Shown here in pieces: positions 18,661-30,762 of a stretch of DNA of 64,000 nucleotides (the first letter of the stretch is position 1; every line of letters begins with the position of its first letter). Below the pieces are notes generated by a model that saw only the letters and a list, made by a program, of their open reading frames with translations, was not told where the DNA came from and made no database searches. The stretch comes from Paramecium octaurelia (lineage: Eukaryota > Ciliophora > Oligohymenophorea > Peniculida > Parameciidae). The translations under genes and the position numbers were made by a program. Location: assembly GCA_905182995.1 (NCBI GenBank), contig CAJJDP010000156.1, positions 186,001-250,000 of the forward strand. The letters run 5' to 3'.

Positions 18661-19103
18661 TCATTTGCCATCGTATTGAGTGATGTTGTGTTTGAAATGC
18701 TCTAATTATTCTTCTGCGTGATGTCTGTCTAATATCTATTCATTCAATTTCTTCTCTTCTCCATCAAGTCCTTTTCCAAATCCCTATTTGATTAATGCAC
18801 AATTCTTACCAACACATATCTGGGTGGTTATTTGAAATGGCCAAACTAAAATTAATTGTGATTCATACTGCTTCATGCAAGACTCCTGGGTCCATGTAGG
18901 CACAAAAGAATCCTATGGCACAAGTCAAATACAACATAGTTCTTCCAAATCTATAATCTACTGGAGACACCCATCCAAGATGAGTTTGAGTATGATCTTT
19001 TTGGGCTACAATCATGCATTCGCAATTTACCTGTTAGATTTTAGTACTTGTTTTAATTAAAGAGCAGCCTGAAATTCCTATTGAAAATGCTAGCTTTTTG
19101 CAT
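18661..19103 (-). CDS. Small single-pass membrane protein, unknown
   Basis: Minus strand, ATG 19103 to TGA 18661, with three introns: 19006-19030 (25 nt), 18846-18868 (23 nt) and 18784-18809 (26 nt). Spliced length is 369 nt, 122 aa. A basic N-terminus (MQKASIFNRNFRLLFNQNKY), a hydrophobic stretch (TMLYLTCAIGFFCAYMD) and a charged C-terminal helix (EEKKLNEQILDRHHAEEQLE) suggest a small membrane-anchored protein; a mitochondrial complex subunit is possible but not shown. It converges with the laforin-like gene, 76 bases between stops. Confidence 0.75.
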
Positions 19104-19171
19104 AAATTATATATATATTTATATAACAAAGGGAAAGATAAAATATAATTAGAATAATATAAAAGTCACTT

Positions 19172-20507
19172 TCATTTATTTTCTAATTGAAAAGAATCAT
19201 CATCCATTTGTGGTTCATCTTCATCTAATTATTTATTTATTTAAGGTAGTTAAGTAAGTTTGTGTTAAGTTGATGGAGCACCTACATTAAAAATTGAAAA
19301 AGACCTTTTTAAATAAAATCGGACTAGATAAAATTGATTAGTAGTTTGCCAATTTACAAACTGCAAGCTGCACAATCAATCGAAACTTTTTTATCAATGG
19401 ATACTAGAGTTCCAAATTTACTTTTGTTGTCCTAGATCATAAAGTTACCATCAGTCAATTTGATGGTGGCATGATGTCTAGAGACAGTGATGTCTTAGGC
19501 TTTGATATCACATTGGAATCCTCTTCCCTTTTAATATGGGGGATATGAATTACAATTTTGATATTGTCACTCAGGAGACTGTGGATTAAATAGATTTCAT
19601 TGCATAAGTTCTTCTCTTTATTGATGTTCTATTGATAGAGGGAGAGTATACTTCAACAAGGATGTATTGTAGATCAGGCCTGTCAAGTGTAAAGAGATCG
19701 AAGTATTCATCTTCGTACTGAACTCGAATTGGGAGACTTTCTTTGCAGATGGAACACTCATGTTGCTTGTTCCTAATATGGAGAAATTAGTAACCATTTG
19801 AGAGTCAAGCCGAATTGAGTTTCTTCCTTGGTGATATTGGAATCCACCCAGTAACGTAAACAATCTAAATGAACAGCCTACCCGTTGCCAGCACAACGAC
19901 AGATATTAGTGAGAAAGAGTTGATCCTTGCTCTGCCTTCCTTCCATGAAACAAAACTTACATTGATATGTCACATTGGAGTCGCTGAGGAAGGAATACTA
20001 AAATTTGATTGTCTAATTAGCATACTTTGAGGGGGCAGGGTGCTTGAAAAGTCTGCATGTGCTTGTTGCGTTCCTCGATGACCTTGTACTCACTTTAAAT
20101 TAATAGTGTATAATTAGTACACTCTTCCCAAACGAATGACTGAATTAACTACGAGAGGATATTCGGATCCATTGGATGATTTTATGTCCTTGACGACCAT
20201 GAAGGGTGGCTGCATTACAGACAACAGGATTTCATAATGATTTTCTATTAATGTTGATAAATCGATTAATCTTACTTGACTTGCTCACTTTAAGGAGCTG
20301 ATTCTTGTTGGGCAACATCTCAGCGCTCTCGGTGTAGACTTGATCTGCAAAATGCATTTCATTATTACTCTCTTCATATATAGTGGTTGAACCTCCTCTA
20401 AATTTCCACACTGGGAACGTGTCGGTCTATTCATGATCTATCAGACCCATCCCCTGTTTCTGATCCTGCTTGATCTGCACTTCCAAGTTGCTTTTATAGG
20501 CTGGCAT
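19172..20507 (-). CDS. RINGv (RING-CH) zinc finger + FHA domain protein
   Basis: Minus strand, ATG 20507 to TGA 19172, seven introns (20245-20275, 20093-20120, 19998-20025, 19773-19794, 19629-19651, 19528-19553, 19282-19304); exons sum to 1155 nt, 384 aa. Residues about 153-220 form a C4HC3 RINGv finger: QCKFCF, CRCAGNGQAVHLDCLRYWV, then ECSICKESLP. Such fingers are E3 ubiquitin ligases recruiting an E2. Residues about 262-340 form an FHA phosphothreonine-binding domain: IKIGRGFQCDI, VSRHHATIKL, FMIQDNKSKFGTLV. The combination suggests a ligase recruited to phosphorylated targets. No transmembrane helices, unlike membrane MARCH ligases. The fourth intron begins GTTACT. Confidence 0.88.
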
Positions 20508-20543
20508 AATTATAATCATCTTGTTAATTAATAAAAATCGTTA

Positions 20544-21238
20544 ATGAGCAAGGTGTTCTCTCCAGATTAACGCAATCTAGGAGGTCGGCGAATTATATTG
20601 CAATAGATGCTCCAGCATCTGCATCATGTTGAGACTGCCAAGAGCACTCTCTCCCAAACCAATTCAAGCAGCAAATTACTTCGTCGAACCCCATCTCCAG
20701 TTTTCAAATTCCTGGATCAATACAAAGAAGTCCTTAACACATTTGAGAAGGTACAAAAGATCCAATAAAAACGACCGTCAGTTGAGAAATTCAAAAACAA
20801 CTACTTCCTCAAAAAAGTGCAAACCACCAATACCGAACATCAAAAGAATTTTGAAAAATGTAAGAAGAGGATCCAAGAAATGAACAACAAGAACAAGACC
20901 ACTCTGAATCCAGCCCTCTTCTTCAGGAGAGTGGATAAGAGTCTTATCAATAAGACTTGTCCAATAAGTAATCAACTTCAATTTAATAAGTGCAGCCACG
21001 GCCACAAAAGAAAGAAATACAACAAGAGATTGATTGGGAAAGCATTGCCAAAAGAATCCCATAATTAGCAGATCCCCTTTTTAAGAATAAAATAACTGAC
21101 TTGATCGTTTCCAACAGGATCTATAGCGATGATGACTATGCATTCCTAGTCTGCCTGATTTCAAGTGTGAATAATGCTGAATAATCCAAAATCATACTAA
21201 TAATGAGTCAAATATTGAATGAGTTGGGATTGTTGTGA
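20544..21238 (+). CDS. Hypothetical basic protein
   Basis: ATG 20544, TGA 21236, one 23-nt intron at 20968-20990 (AAG end), giving 672 nt and 223 aa. Splicing restores the obvious coding frame QKKEIQQEIDWESIAKRIPQ downstream. Residues 1-140 are basic and predicted helical (KVQKIQQKRPSVEKFKNNYF); the C-terminal 50 residues are more globular (SDDDYAFLVCLISSVNNAEQ). No recognised domain. Its start is 36 bases from the start of the divergent RINGv-FHA gene, so the two must share a very short promoter region. Confidence 0.72.
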
Positions 21239-21336
21239 TTTTGTCTATTATAATTACTTTTTTGTTATGTTTTTTAAAAATATATATATATGTATATGTA
21301 CACATCCCCTGTTATATAAATATAATAATAATCAAT

Positions 21337-22118
21337 ATGTCATAAACAGAAGAGACTCTTAAGAAATACCCCAAGTACATGCCAACCTTGGTGAGATACG
21401 AGGAGCCAATTGAAATAAATGAAGATGAGATGCAACTTGAAATGCAGGAACAAGTGTTGAATTAAAAAAAAAAATAATAACTGTAACCTTTGGATCAAAA
21501 ATGGTCGATTGATGAAATTCTGAATAAATTCTTCCCTCCGAGACGATTTGAACATGAAGGACACTTCTTCAAATAGGTGGTCAGTGTCAATGATGTCAAG
21601 AGGGATGAATTGAATTAATTGGAAGCAGAATTAGATTAGAGATTGATCGAGAGATAGGCTCGGTAGAATTTAATTGCCAATATTATAGTAAGAGTGGGAT
21701 ATGTCCAGTGAGAGAGGATCTACATAGTTAATTATTTGAAGAGATCATTAGACAGAGTGCTATCAATTGTCCAGAGAGAGGACTCCTCTTGATGAGAGTG
21801 TATGATAATTTGAAGTTAACTTTTGCAGCATACCAAACACTCTATGCTGGATCAGTTGTGTTTGGCAATAGGAAGGCAGCAGAATCTGAAATTGGCAAGA
21901 GTGAGTAGGATTCCAAAATAGCAGATTTTGACAAAAAGAAGATTTATTTGGAAAATTAGAAAATCTTATTGGAGAATGAACTTGATGCCATCCAGAGAAG
22001 TTTTAAGGAGATTAGAGAATTGGAAGAGAAACGAATGGAATCTGAGATGCAATTTTTGAAATAACAAACTAAGCATTTAGAGCATTTTCTGAAATAAGTG
22101 CAATAGAATTAATAATGA
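21337..22118 (+). CDS. DNALI1: Axonemal inner-arm dynein light chain p28 (DNALI1)
   Basis: ATG 21337, TGA 22116, one 26-nt intron (21663-21688) joining RQAR to KSGICPVRED; 251 aa, the usual size for p28. Family landmarks are visible: an N-terminal WSIDEILNKFFPPR, the ICPVREDL motif, LLLMRVYDNLKLTFAAYQTL, SVVFGNRKAA, and a C-terminal coiled coil ending LEHFLKQVQQNQQ. p28 is a subunit of single-headed inner-arm dyneins and is needed for ciliary beating. Paramecium usually has several copies; this one looks intact. Confidence 0.94.
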
Positions 22119-22154
22119 TTTATTTAGAATATTAATATGGATACAATTTATATG

Positions 22155-22535
22155 TCATTAATTTATGTAAGTTTAAAGCATTCGTTTTACTTGATGAAAA
22201 GAAATCGTCTTGCTAGTTTGTTGTAACATTTTAAATTAAGGGGATTAGACAGTCAATCTTGGTTACCCCTTCTTTGTGGTTCTAGTTATTCTTTCTTAAA
22301 TAACCGGGTAGGATTCGTAGATCAATTCCACTTGATCTTTCCCATGATGAGACAATTCTATTTTCGATAATACAGTCATCTATTCAGTTTGAAATCTCTT
22401 CTTCAAATTAGCATTTCTTGTTGTTTTGCATTATTTACGAGTGCTTTCAAAGGGCATGTTCTCCTGTTGTAAGCTTCTCAAACGAAATTGTGCTCCCATC
22501 TGATAAGTCCTTCTAAATTATGCTTATTAATTCAT
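22155..22535 (-). CDS. Small basic hypothetical protein
   Basis: Minus strand, ATG 22535 to TGA 22155, 126 aa, no intron. The protein is Arg/Lys/Gln-rich (MGAQFRLRSLQQENM, TRTTKKGQPRL) with no recognised domain. The first ATG lies only 6 bases from the ATG of the divergent membrane glycoprotein gene; an internal Met (codon 13) would leave about 42 bases, so the start is uncertain. It converges on the p28 gene, with 36 bases between the stops. Confidence 0.6.
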
Positions 22536-22541
22536 TTTATT

Positions 22542-25500
22542 ATGTTAATATTGATCTTGCTATTTTAGCTGACGTTATCACAGCCACTCGATTAAGAAAT
22601 AATGGAGTTGGAGATAGAGAAACAATATGAGTTTTATGGGTATTGGTGTTTAATAAATGGATATTAGTAAGGTGCCAGGTACATCAACTATTGTTCTTTA
22701 TCCTGTTCATTTCTATAAGTTCCAAGTTTAGAACGTGATACCTAACGAGGACGTGTTTGTTGTGTTGAAAGCTCTTCATGATCAAAGCTCATTCCCCTCC
22801 CTCTACATTAGTAAGGAGAATAATCAGTATCGAATCCTCATTTATTTAGTCCAACCATCTACGATGAGTTGTGTGGCAATAAGGGAATGGATGTTTGTGT
22901 AATCGAAGAAAAGGATTTGATTGCTAATATGACTTACTATTTAGGAGTATATTGTTTATAGGATTGTGATTATGAATTAACCATCCATTATGAGGAGGAG
23001 GAAGTCTTGTAATTGGGAGAAGCAGTTATTGTGAAATTCGATAATGAAACAGAAAGCATCCTCAAAATCGGTATGCCCAAATCTATGGATGGAGTCGATA
23101 GAGTCCTGATCCGAGCTCACTATCTCTAAGACAGGAACACCCAATTGAATGAGTCCTTCCACTTTTACATCAACGAAGGAAATGAAACTCCATCCCCTAT
23201 GCAATTTTAGTACGAGGCGGAAGAGATTTGGATGGTAGGAAAAGGAGCTGTCATATACAAAAACAGTACCAATCTTAAAGGGAATCTGACTGTGTTGATG
23301 TTGGGAGTGCCCAATTCTAGATTGTATTTCATCACAACAGTCTATGAACGAATCCGAGAGATAGAATTATTTAAAAGGACCGACGACTTAGTATTGGAGA
23401 GGAAGACCAATTATTATAAGCTGATAGTAGAAGAAGATTATTTGGAATTTCTGGAAAAAAACTCGCTATCTTTTGACATCCATCCGTTTGAAGGCAATCC
23501 TGATATTTATATCTCACCATGTCACAATGGGGAGTGTTCTTTGGATTACAAACTCTATCCTTGGCAATCCCAATTAGACCTAGGCTATGAGTCGATCACA
23601 ATATCTCCCTAAAATAGGATTAATAATGGAAATGAGAGTTAATTCATTATTGCCATCAATGGAGTCGATGAATTCTCAAGTTATTCATTCGTAGCCTACT
23701 TGAGCAATTACTATAGTCGATTATTGTCTGTCCATGCCTTTGAATCTGGGTTTTTGTTGTAGAATGAATTCGCAGAGTACATTATCAATATCTACAATGA
23801 ACTCAACTAAACATTTACAATAACTGCCAGCTATCCCACAGGACATGGTATGATCATATTGAAGAAATGCATGAAGAATTAGACAGAATTGAATTCGGTG
23901 AACAACCACTTTACTTACATTGTGAATGCAGGACCTGATAACTTCTACAATTGTTCAATCACAAAAGAGCAGATAGACAGACTCTAGAATGTTCAATACT
24001 TGAAATCTGGAATTTCGGAGTTGTATTCAGCTGAAAGCATATTATAGTTCTATTACAACAAGACTGAATGTGAAACCAATGTTACAATGCTCAAGTACGA
24101 GAATGAACAGACTAATTGCTAATACGTAATCGGAGTCTACAGCAATGTTGAACACATGAACTACCAAATATACATCAAGGGATAAGAATAGCACATTGAA
24201 CTAACAGAGTCAACAACTCATCGCAGTTACCTGTTGGAATATGGCACTGACTTATATTCCTTCACAATCAACGAAGAGGATTTGACTGAAGTAGTGTTCC
24301 AAATAACTGCCATCACTGGAGAATATGATGCTTATGCTTCCAGAACCTATGATAAACCCAATTCCACCTTCTACGATAGGTATGCCAATATGGAATTGGA
24401 TGTCTTGTAATATAAGGCAGAACCTGCCATCCAGACTTTGGCTGGCCAGTATTACATTCGAATAGTGGCCAAGGCTTTGCTCAGATACTCCATCACTCCT
24501 CTTGTGTATAGGAAATCACATGAGGAAATCAGTTACATTCATCTCACTGAAAGCATCTCCTACACTCATCTGCAGACCAAGATTGATTAAGCCACATATT
24601 TTAATTTTGAATACAGACAGAATGGTCCACTCTTCATTCATCTCAATGGGATCTATGGCTATTTCATCTGCTATGTAATTGGCACCAATGGAATCATCGG
24701 AGACAAGTTCCCTGATGAAAGTCAATATGATTTTTCATTCAGAAGTTCATAACACACACTCATAATTGAAAATCCCAAGCGATATTACTATGTTCAAGTC
24801 AGCTCTGTTTCTCTGGGTCTCAATGAATCCTATGAAATTCAATTCACTTCTTCAAGTTCCCTCATGGAATTGTTCTATGGAGACCCACTCATCACTCAAT
24901 TGGACGATCAACACTTATCCTTTTATTACTATCTGTCCCCTTATGCTCTAGAGAAGCTCTTTGTGATCAGAACATATACAACCGAAGTGAACGAAAAGAA
25001 CAACCTCAACGTGTATGTCAGCATGAAGAACAAGTTTCCAAACAAAGACAACTGCGATTTCGAACTATTGGATTCATCTACCTACTTGACATTGAGCAAT
25101 ATCACAGAAAACATGATTGTGTACATAGGTGTTGAGAGTATTGGGTACAATGAGTATTCCTTATTGATTCGAGGAGTGTCTGGTATCACTGAATTATTGG
25201 ATAATACTGTGTAATAGGTACCCATTCCTTCATTCGAATAATATCAATAATCTAATTTGTATTTTGTGGTTCCGAAGGATCTCAAGAACACTATTCAAAT
25301 CCAAGCGTACACACTCTTTACTGAGATTGAATTGTTTTGTTCAATAAAAGACTATTCCCTTGTTTTAAAAGATCTAAAGAACAACAACCACAGCATATTC
25401 CCCACGTCTTCAAGCTATGACATCGAAGAGGAGATCAGTGCTAGTCTGTCGAATAAATTGTTGATCATAGATTAGACAGATTTGCAAATGTGTTAGAATT

Positions 25501-27855
25501 ATAGACAAGGTTGCGTGTTATTGATAAGTGTGAAATTGAATCAATAGTCATTATATTCTTACATCTTTGGCAACTCATACAACAACATCTCGACAGTGGA
25601 TGGCGAGGATGGCTATTTCAACATAATGATATCTACAGAATACTCAATAATTCGCAATGGAGAAATGTTGATTGGTCACTCTGGAGAGAACATCATGTCC
25701 TATTATTACTTCTATGTTGATAACCCTGTGTAATTCATCCAAATTGCAGCCAGACCCATTGATGATTGTGATCCAGATATCTACGTGAACAAACTAGTTG
25801 ATGATAAGATCTCCTACCCAACTGAAGATACCCATACTTACAAATCTATGTCATATAAATCAGACATTCTTATAATCAGAGAGCCTGACAACGTTGGATC
25901 CTACATAATCGGAGTCTTAGGATTTAGAAAGGAATGCACCTATGAATTGCTGCTAAATTATGCTGACATTGAATTGTATTACATATCGAATGGTCAATTT
26001 ACGGGTCATCACATCAATTAGACCGTTTACTATTTCTATCAGCATATTCGAAAGGAGTCTTTCCGCATAATGATTCAAGGAATGAATAATGTCGATGTGG
26101 CCATCAATACATACTCCCAGTATAACGAGAGCGAGGACGGTCTTTTTGATCTCCTCCCCTATTACGGAACAGATGACATCCAAATACTTCAGGAACACAA
26201 CGATAACCTCTTTGGCGGCATCATTTAGATAAACCAAACAAGCAAACACTTTTGCTATTATTGCACATACATCATTGCCTTGAAACCATTGAGGAGTGCT
26301 GACATTTAATTATTGATAGCTTATAATTCAATACCACTGGATATTGAGTATGGAAGGATCTACTATGACCAATGTGTTGATACTTGTAAGTACTACGTTG
26401 AACCTGGGGATCTGAACATCTTTGTGTATTCAGAAAGTATTGAATTAAAGTTTTATGACGACGACACCTATTTGTACAGTATGAATCTTAGTTACTCCCA
26501 ACACATTATTCCAATTAATTCGTCCTACACAGTCAGTGTTGTCAATCCTCATGCAAATCAAGTGGCCTCGTATTGGTTGAGTCTATAGAGTGAATAGAAC
26601 TTTGTGGCTTTGCATCTAGGCAAATCATACAAGGGCAACAACACAGCTGAATAGAATGTTACGCACTTCACATTCACGCCAATCACAGCAGAATAATGGT
26701 ACACTATGATTGTGAATTCGCAATCCAATGTCAAAGTTGAACTCTTTTACATGTCCAAGAATGTGAGTGAGTTTATATTGATAAATCCGGTATAGGAATG
26801 GAGTATTAGCTAATCGCAAGTGGAATTGAAATACTAATTGCCTAGTGTGGATTATTTCTATAAAATTAGTTTGTAATGTGTGGGTCAATACAGTATCACA
26901 CTGAATTTGGATGGTTTGAAATACATTGATTCCAATTAGCATTACGTAGAGCAAATCCAATCTGCCCAAATTTACAACATATTTGGTTCAAAGGGACAAG
27001 AATTGCTCATCGAAAAGATCGATTGCTTAGGCCAAACTTAAAGCAATATAAGTTCCTATCAATTTAACAACTCGAGTGATATCTATTTCAACGTAACTCC
27101 AACCTCTTTTGCGAGCTACACAAAGGATGGGTTATCCATAAGGAGGAACATCTACAGTTTGGTACCTCATCTACAATATTCTCACGATGCTTGGTACTTC
27201 AATAAGAGCATCACTTATCAAGTGGAAGAGAACAAGGAGACTCAGACACTTATTGTTACTGTAGATACGATGAGCAGAAACAAGACTGGCCTGTTAGAAC
27301 TCAAGATGCTTATGTAAGTATGCGAATGTATTGTGTAGTTATCAATTGCATTACTCCAATCAAGAGACCTTTATGAATGCCTTCGGATGTCAGATGGACA
27401 TTGAATCTCTCAAATATTACACTAGCAACCAACTGTACCATAGCAAATCCTTATAAACAGTCAAGGAGGGGAACGACAAAGTAACCTTTCAAGGTAAAAG
27501 AATTAAAAATGTCATTAATTTAGTGCCTCGACCTCAGGGTTAAAAAGTGCTTTATGGTCTGATTGTGTTCTAAGCCTTCTATTAGGGATATGATGCACCC
27601 TACACCTATTTCTATAACACTAGTTTGATTTACAATGGCACCCAATCAGACGTGAAGATTGAGGAGAAGGACGAAGTCACGAACAAGGATGACGACTATG
27701 CGGTGATGATTGGAATTGCAGCAGGGACATTTTTGGTTCTGATAGTGTTATTTTTGGCTGTAAGGAAGGTGATATAGAGGAGGAAACAAGCGAAATTAGA
27801 GAAGCCAAAGAATGCAACTGTGGATGAGGAATGGGAGTAAGTGAAAGCAGTATGA
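22542..27855 (+). CDS. Large type I membrane glycoprotein, unknown family
   Basis: ATG 22542, TGA 27853, introns 22640-22667, 22827-22849 and 27314-27338; exons give 5238 nt, 1745 aa. The first ATG is chosen because it opens a clear signal peptide (MLILILLFQLTLSQP). A roughly 1680-aa ectodomain follows, rich in Tyr, Ile and N-glycosylation sequons (NMT, NET, NST, NLT, NES, NIT). Near residue 1695 a membrane span (GIAAGTFLVLIVLFLAV) is followed by basic RKVIQRRKQAK and a short tail. The ectodomain appears to be made of repeated beta-rich modules with YxFxI-type strands, but I cannot name a domain. Probably a cell-surface or vesicle protein. Confidence 0.85.
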
Positions 27856-27966
27856 TTTAATTAGTTGTTTTGTTAAATAAATTTATAATTGGTTGGTTGT
27901 TCTAAATAAAGAAGCTATATCTTTGAGGTTCTAGTTATTAATTATTATTTTCCGAAAATAATCCAT

Positions 27967-30111
27967 ATGTAAGTATTGGAATTTCACATTTATGAAACGT
28001 AATGGATGTTACGTAAAGGGAAGTATAAATGCTTTGTCAACATCTCTGAGAAACACCTCACTCATCATTATCAATAGAGCGAACTGCCTGGAATCCAACT
28101 GCAAATGTAATTGATACGTCGATTGCTGTATTGTCGATTGAAAATTATGCGTAAACATTTTCTCAAGTTCAATTCGAAACAGGGCCGGATCCTCACTTAA
28201 CTGGATCAATGCATGCAACTATGCCATACCATGCAGAATTACATCGCCAAATGCCAAGATGTACTTACTGAGCATCAAAATCCATCCAACCGCAAGAGTA
28301 AGTACAAGTTGCTGGGTGATATGCAATCTCCCAGAGGCAACTCCAAACTCAAACAGTTCTTAATTGAATTTGAACATGAACCATGGGACAAGAAGTCTCT
28401 TCTCTGGTTGAGATATCATGAGCAAGAACTTTTCACTTCCATCCAATAGATCTTAATGTTCAACTATTTGTACTTCAAAATGACCAATCTCAAAGAAGCC
28501 AGCCGCTTTTTGCACAAATTGATACAACTGAAATTTGTGAAAACTCAAAAATCAGTTACTCTTTATCAAGAAGCCCTCACTCTCCTTCACTCTGCTTACT
28601 TTGAGAACTCTTACGTTTTTCAAAATCAATTCTTCGACCCCATCTCCGAAATGCTCATTGATTCTTTGCGCGACTATTACAGACCCAATTCCAATTAGAA
28701 GAAATGCAAGCGACAAATGAAACATTATGCTTAGTTATTGATCATCAATTTGGATTTGCAAAGTAAATCACTCGAATACAAGGACAAATACGACGAATCC
28801 GCTTTGATGATCTCCATGGCCAATTACTTATGTCAACACATCTTGACCTTTGTTGGCAAACAAGACGAATTAATCAATTACATTAAATATGAATACGAAT
28901 ACAAACATGAAAAATATGAGCAAATCATCCTTGAGCAATAGGATCTTAATCAATTTGTTTCATTCTTATATGGATTCGAAAAAAAACACCACTTTGAATC
29001 AAAACCACAGTTCCCCCATCAAAGCAAATATGACATCAACAATAAGAATGTGTACATCCTCCATCATGCAAGGGCCAAAAGTGATTTCAAACCCATGAAG
29101 GATCTTTCCAAAGAACCTACGAGAGATGGGAGTTTGTTTATGCCCAACACTCCCTCGTGTAGTAAGGACAACACACAGAGACAAATCTCCAAACCTCACA
29201 AGCAGAAAAGAAAGAAACTCTAAGAAAACCAGAGCTACTTAAGCAAATTGATTTATCTAAGGAGTCTATCCGATTATAAACTAAGTTAAATGAACGTGGA
29301 GACAGATCTTCAGAAACATCTCAGAGGCTTGGAGGAAACTCTACATAAACTTGAACATCCCAATCAAATTAAATCGATCGACCAGGTTTTTAATCAAAAA
29401 ATAGAATCTATCACTTTTGAAAAATGCCTAACTCTCGATCAAGTCAAGGAAACTGCCAAGAAGATCATTGCTGCTGAATGGGAAGTTCACAAAGAGATGC
29501 CTGTTACTAAAAGTCTGATGAAATCGATTTCAGTCTCAGACATTTAATTGGAGAGGTTGTAACAACAATACAGCAAGTTGCAAGAATACATAGAACTCCA
29601 GAAAATTGATTATCATAATACACAGAAGGATCAGGCTCAATTGATCATGAAGGAGAATCAGGATATGAAGAAGCTATAATTAAATCAACAAAAGTATTAG
29701 ATGAAACTGAGACATCAGAAGGTCTAACAATAGTTGTCCATACCCAAGAAGTTATTGAATCTGTAGACTGATGAAGCAGGCCTGTCTCCAAAGTTCATCA
29801 AACGCAACACCTTAATGTTGAATACTTACAATGCCACCATCTTTGACAGAATGGATCCTGTCTTGAGACAGAACAAAGAGTATCAAGCTGCACAAAAGCA
29901 CTTAATGGATATGATGGTATCCAATCTCGAATAAAGGGATGAATTAAATTCTAAGAAATTAAATTCCTTTATTAGTGTCAACAGTCTACCCAAATCGACT
30001 TCAAGACTCCCTTCACCTAAAAATCTGGATGTCTCCTCATAGCGATCTGATCACAAAAAGTCTTTCGCCTTTTCAAATAACTCGACAAGACTTGAGATAA
30101 CCAAATTTTGA
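27967..30111 (+). CDS. Hypothetical protein, helical, 714 aa
   Basis: A single open frame of 2145 nt from ATG 27967 to TGA 30109; an alternative in-frame ATG lies at 28006. The first 330 residues look helical and globular, possibly with TPR-like helical pairs (KEASRFLHKLIQLKF; VTLYQEALTLLHSAYFENSY); the middle is basic and Ser/Asn-rich; residues about 430-650 are coiled coil (LQQQYSKLQEYIELQKIDYH). No signal peptide or catalytic site is seen. It converges with the UBC9-like gene, 42 bases between stops. I do not recognise the family. Confidence 0.75.
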
Positions 30112-30153
30112 TTACAAATGATTATGAAATATCATATATTATTATTATTTCTT

Positions 30154-30699
30154 TCACAACACTTTATATTAGGGTTAACTCAATTTCTTAGCCTAGTCTC
30201 TCATCTTCTCATCGTAGCCCTTTCCTCCCTCTTAAATCAAAATGGATGCATTGGCTGGATCATGGAATGTGGGACTGATCATATAATATATCATTAATAC
30301 TGATGAATGACCTAATTTATGCCTTAAAAGATTTCCAAGAGTGTTGTGCCAGAAGTAAATGTTTCCTTGTTCGAAAGATACATGCATAATTTGCCCATAG
30401 GATAAACATTAACATGCTAGAACCCATTCCTGAATGTGATATTTGGAGCCTCAGCAGGGAATCCAGGAGATCCATTAGTGCCACTCAAATCAACATCAAC
30501 TACAATGTGTGCCCCTAAGTTTTTATTAATCCATATCATTACCCTCATGTGGAGTGCCTTTCTCACCAACGTACTAAACAACGTAGGCCAAGGGACCCGT
30601 CTTTTTATAGCTGCAATTTGGAGGAAGTTGATCGCTATTCTCTAATAAATTTTCTTCCTCAAACTATAATCTCTTCTGCTGAAACTATGTTGGCTGCAT
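30154..30699 (-). CDS. UBC9-like E2 conjugating enzyme
   Basis: Minus strand, ATG 30699 to TGA 30154, introns 30515-30542 (28 nt) and 30275-30300 (26 nt); 163 aa. The E2 fold is recognisable: KRLQFEEENLLENS helix, YVGEKGTPHEGAHIVVDVDL matching the KGTPWEGG region of UBC9, FRNGFQHVNVYPMGKLCM around the active site (Cys at about 96), TLLEIFQGINQVI, and a final EKMRDQAKKLS like the UBC9 terminus. The usual HPN triad is HVN. UBC9 is the SUMO E2; SUMOylation is known to matter in ciliate nuclear development. The altered triad means activity is not assured. Confidence 0.8.
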
Positions 30700-30762
30700 T
30701 CTTTGTTATTTATATTTTATATATTTATAAATTTCTATTAAATTTAAATACACCCCCAAGGA

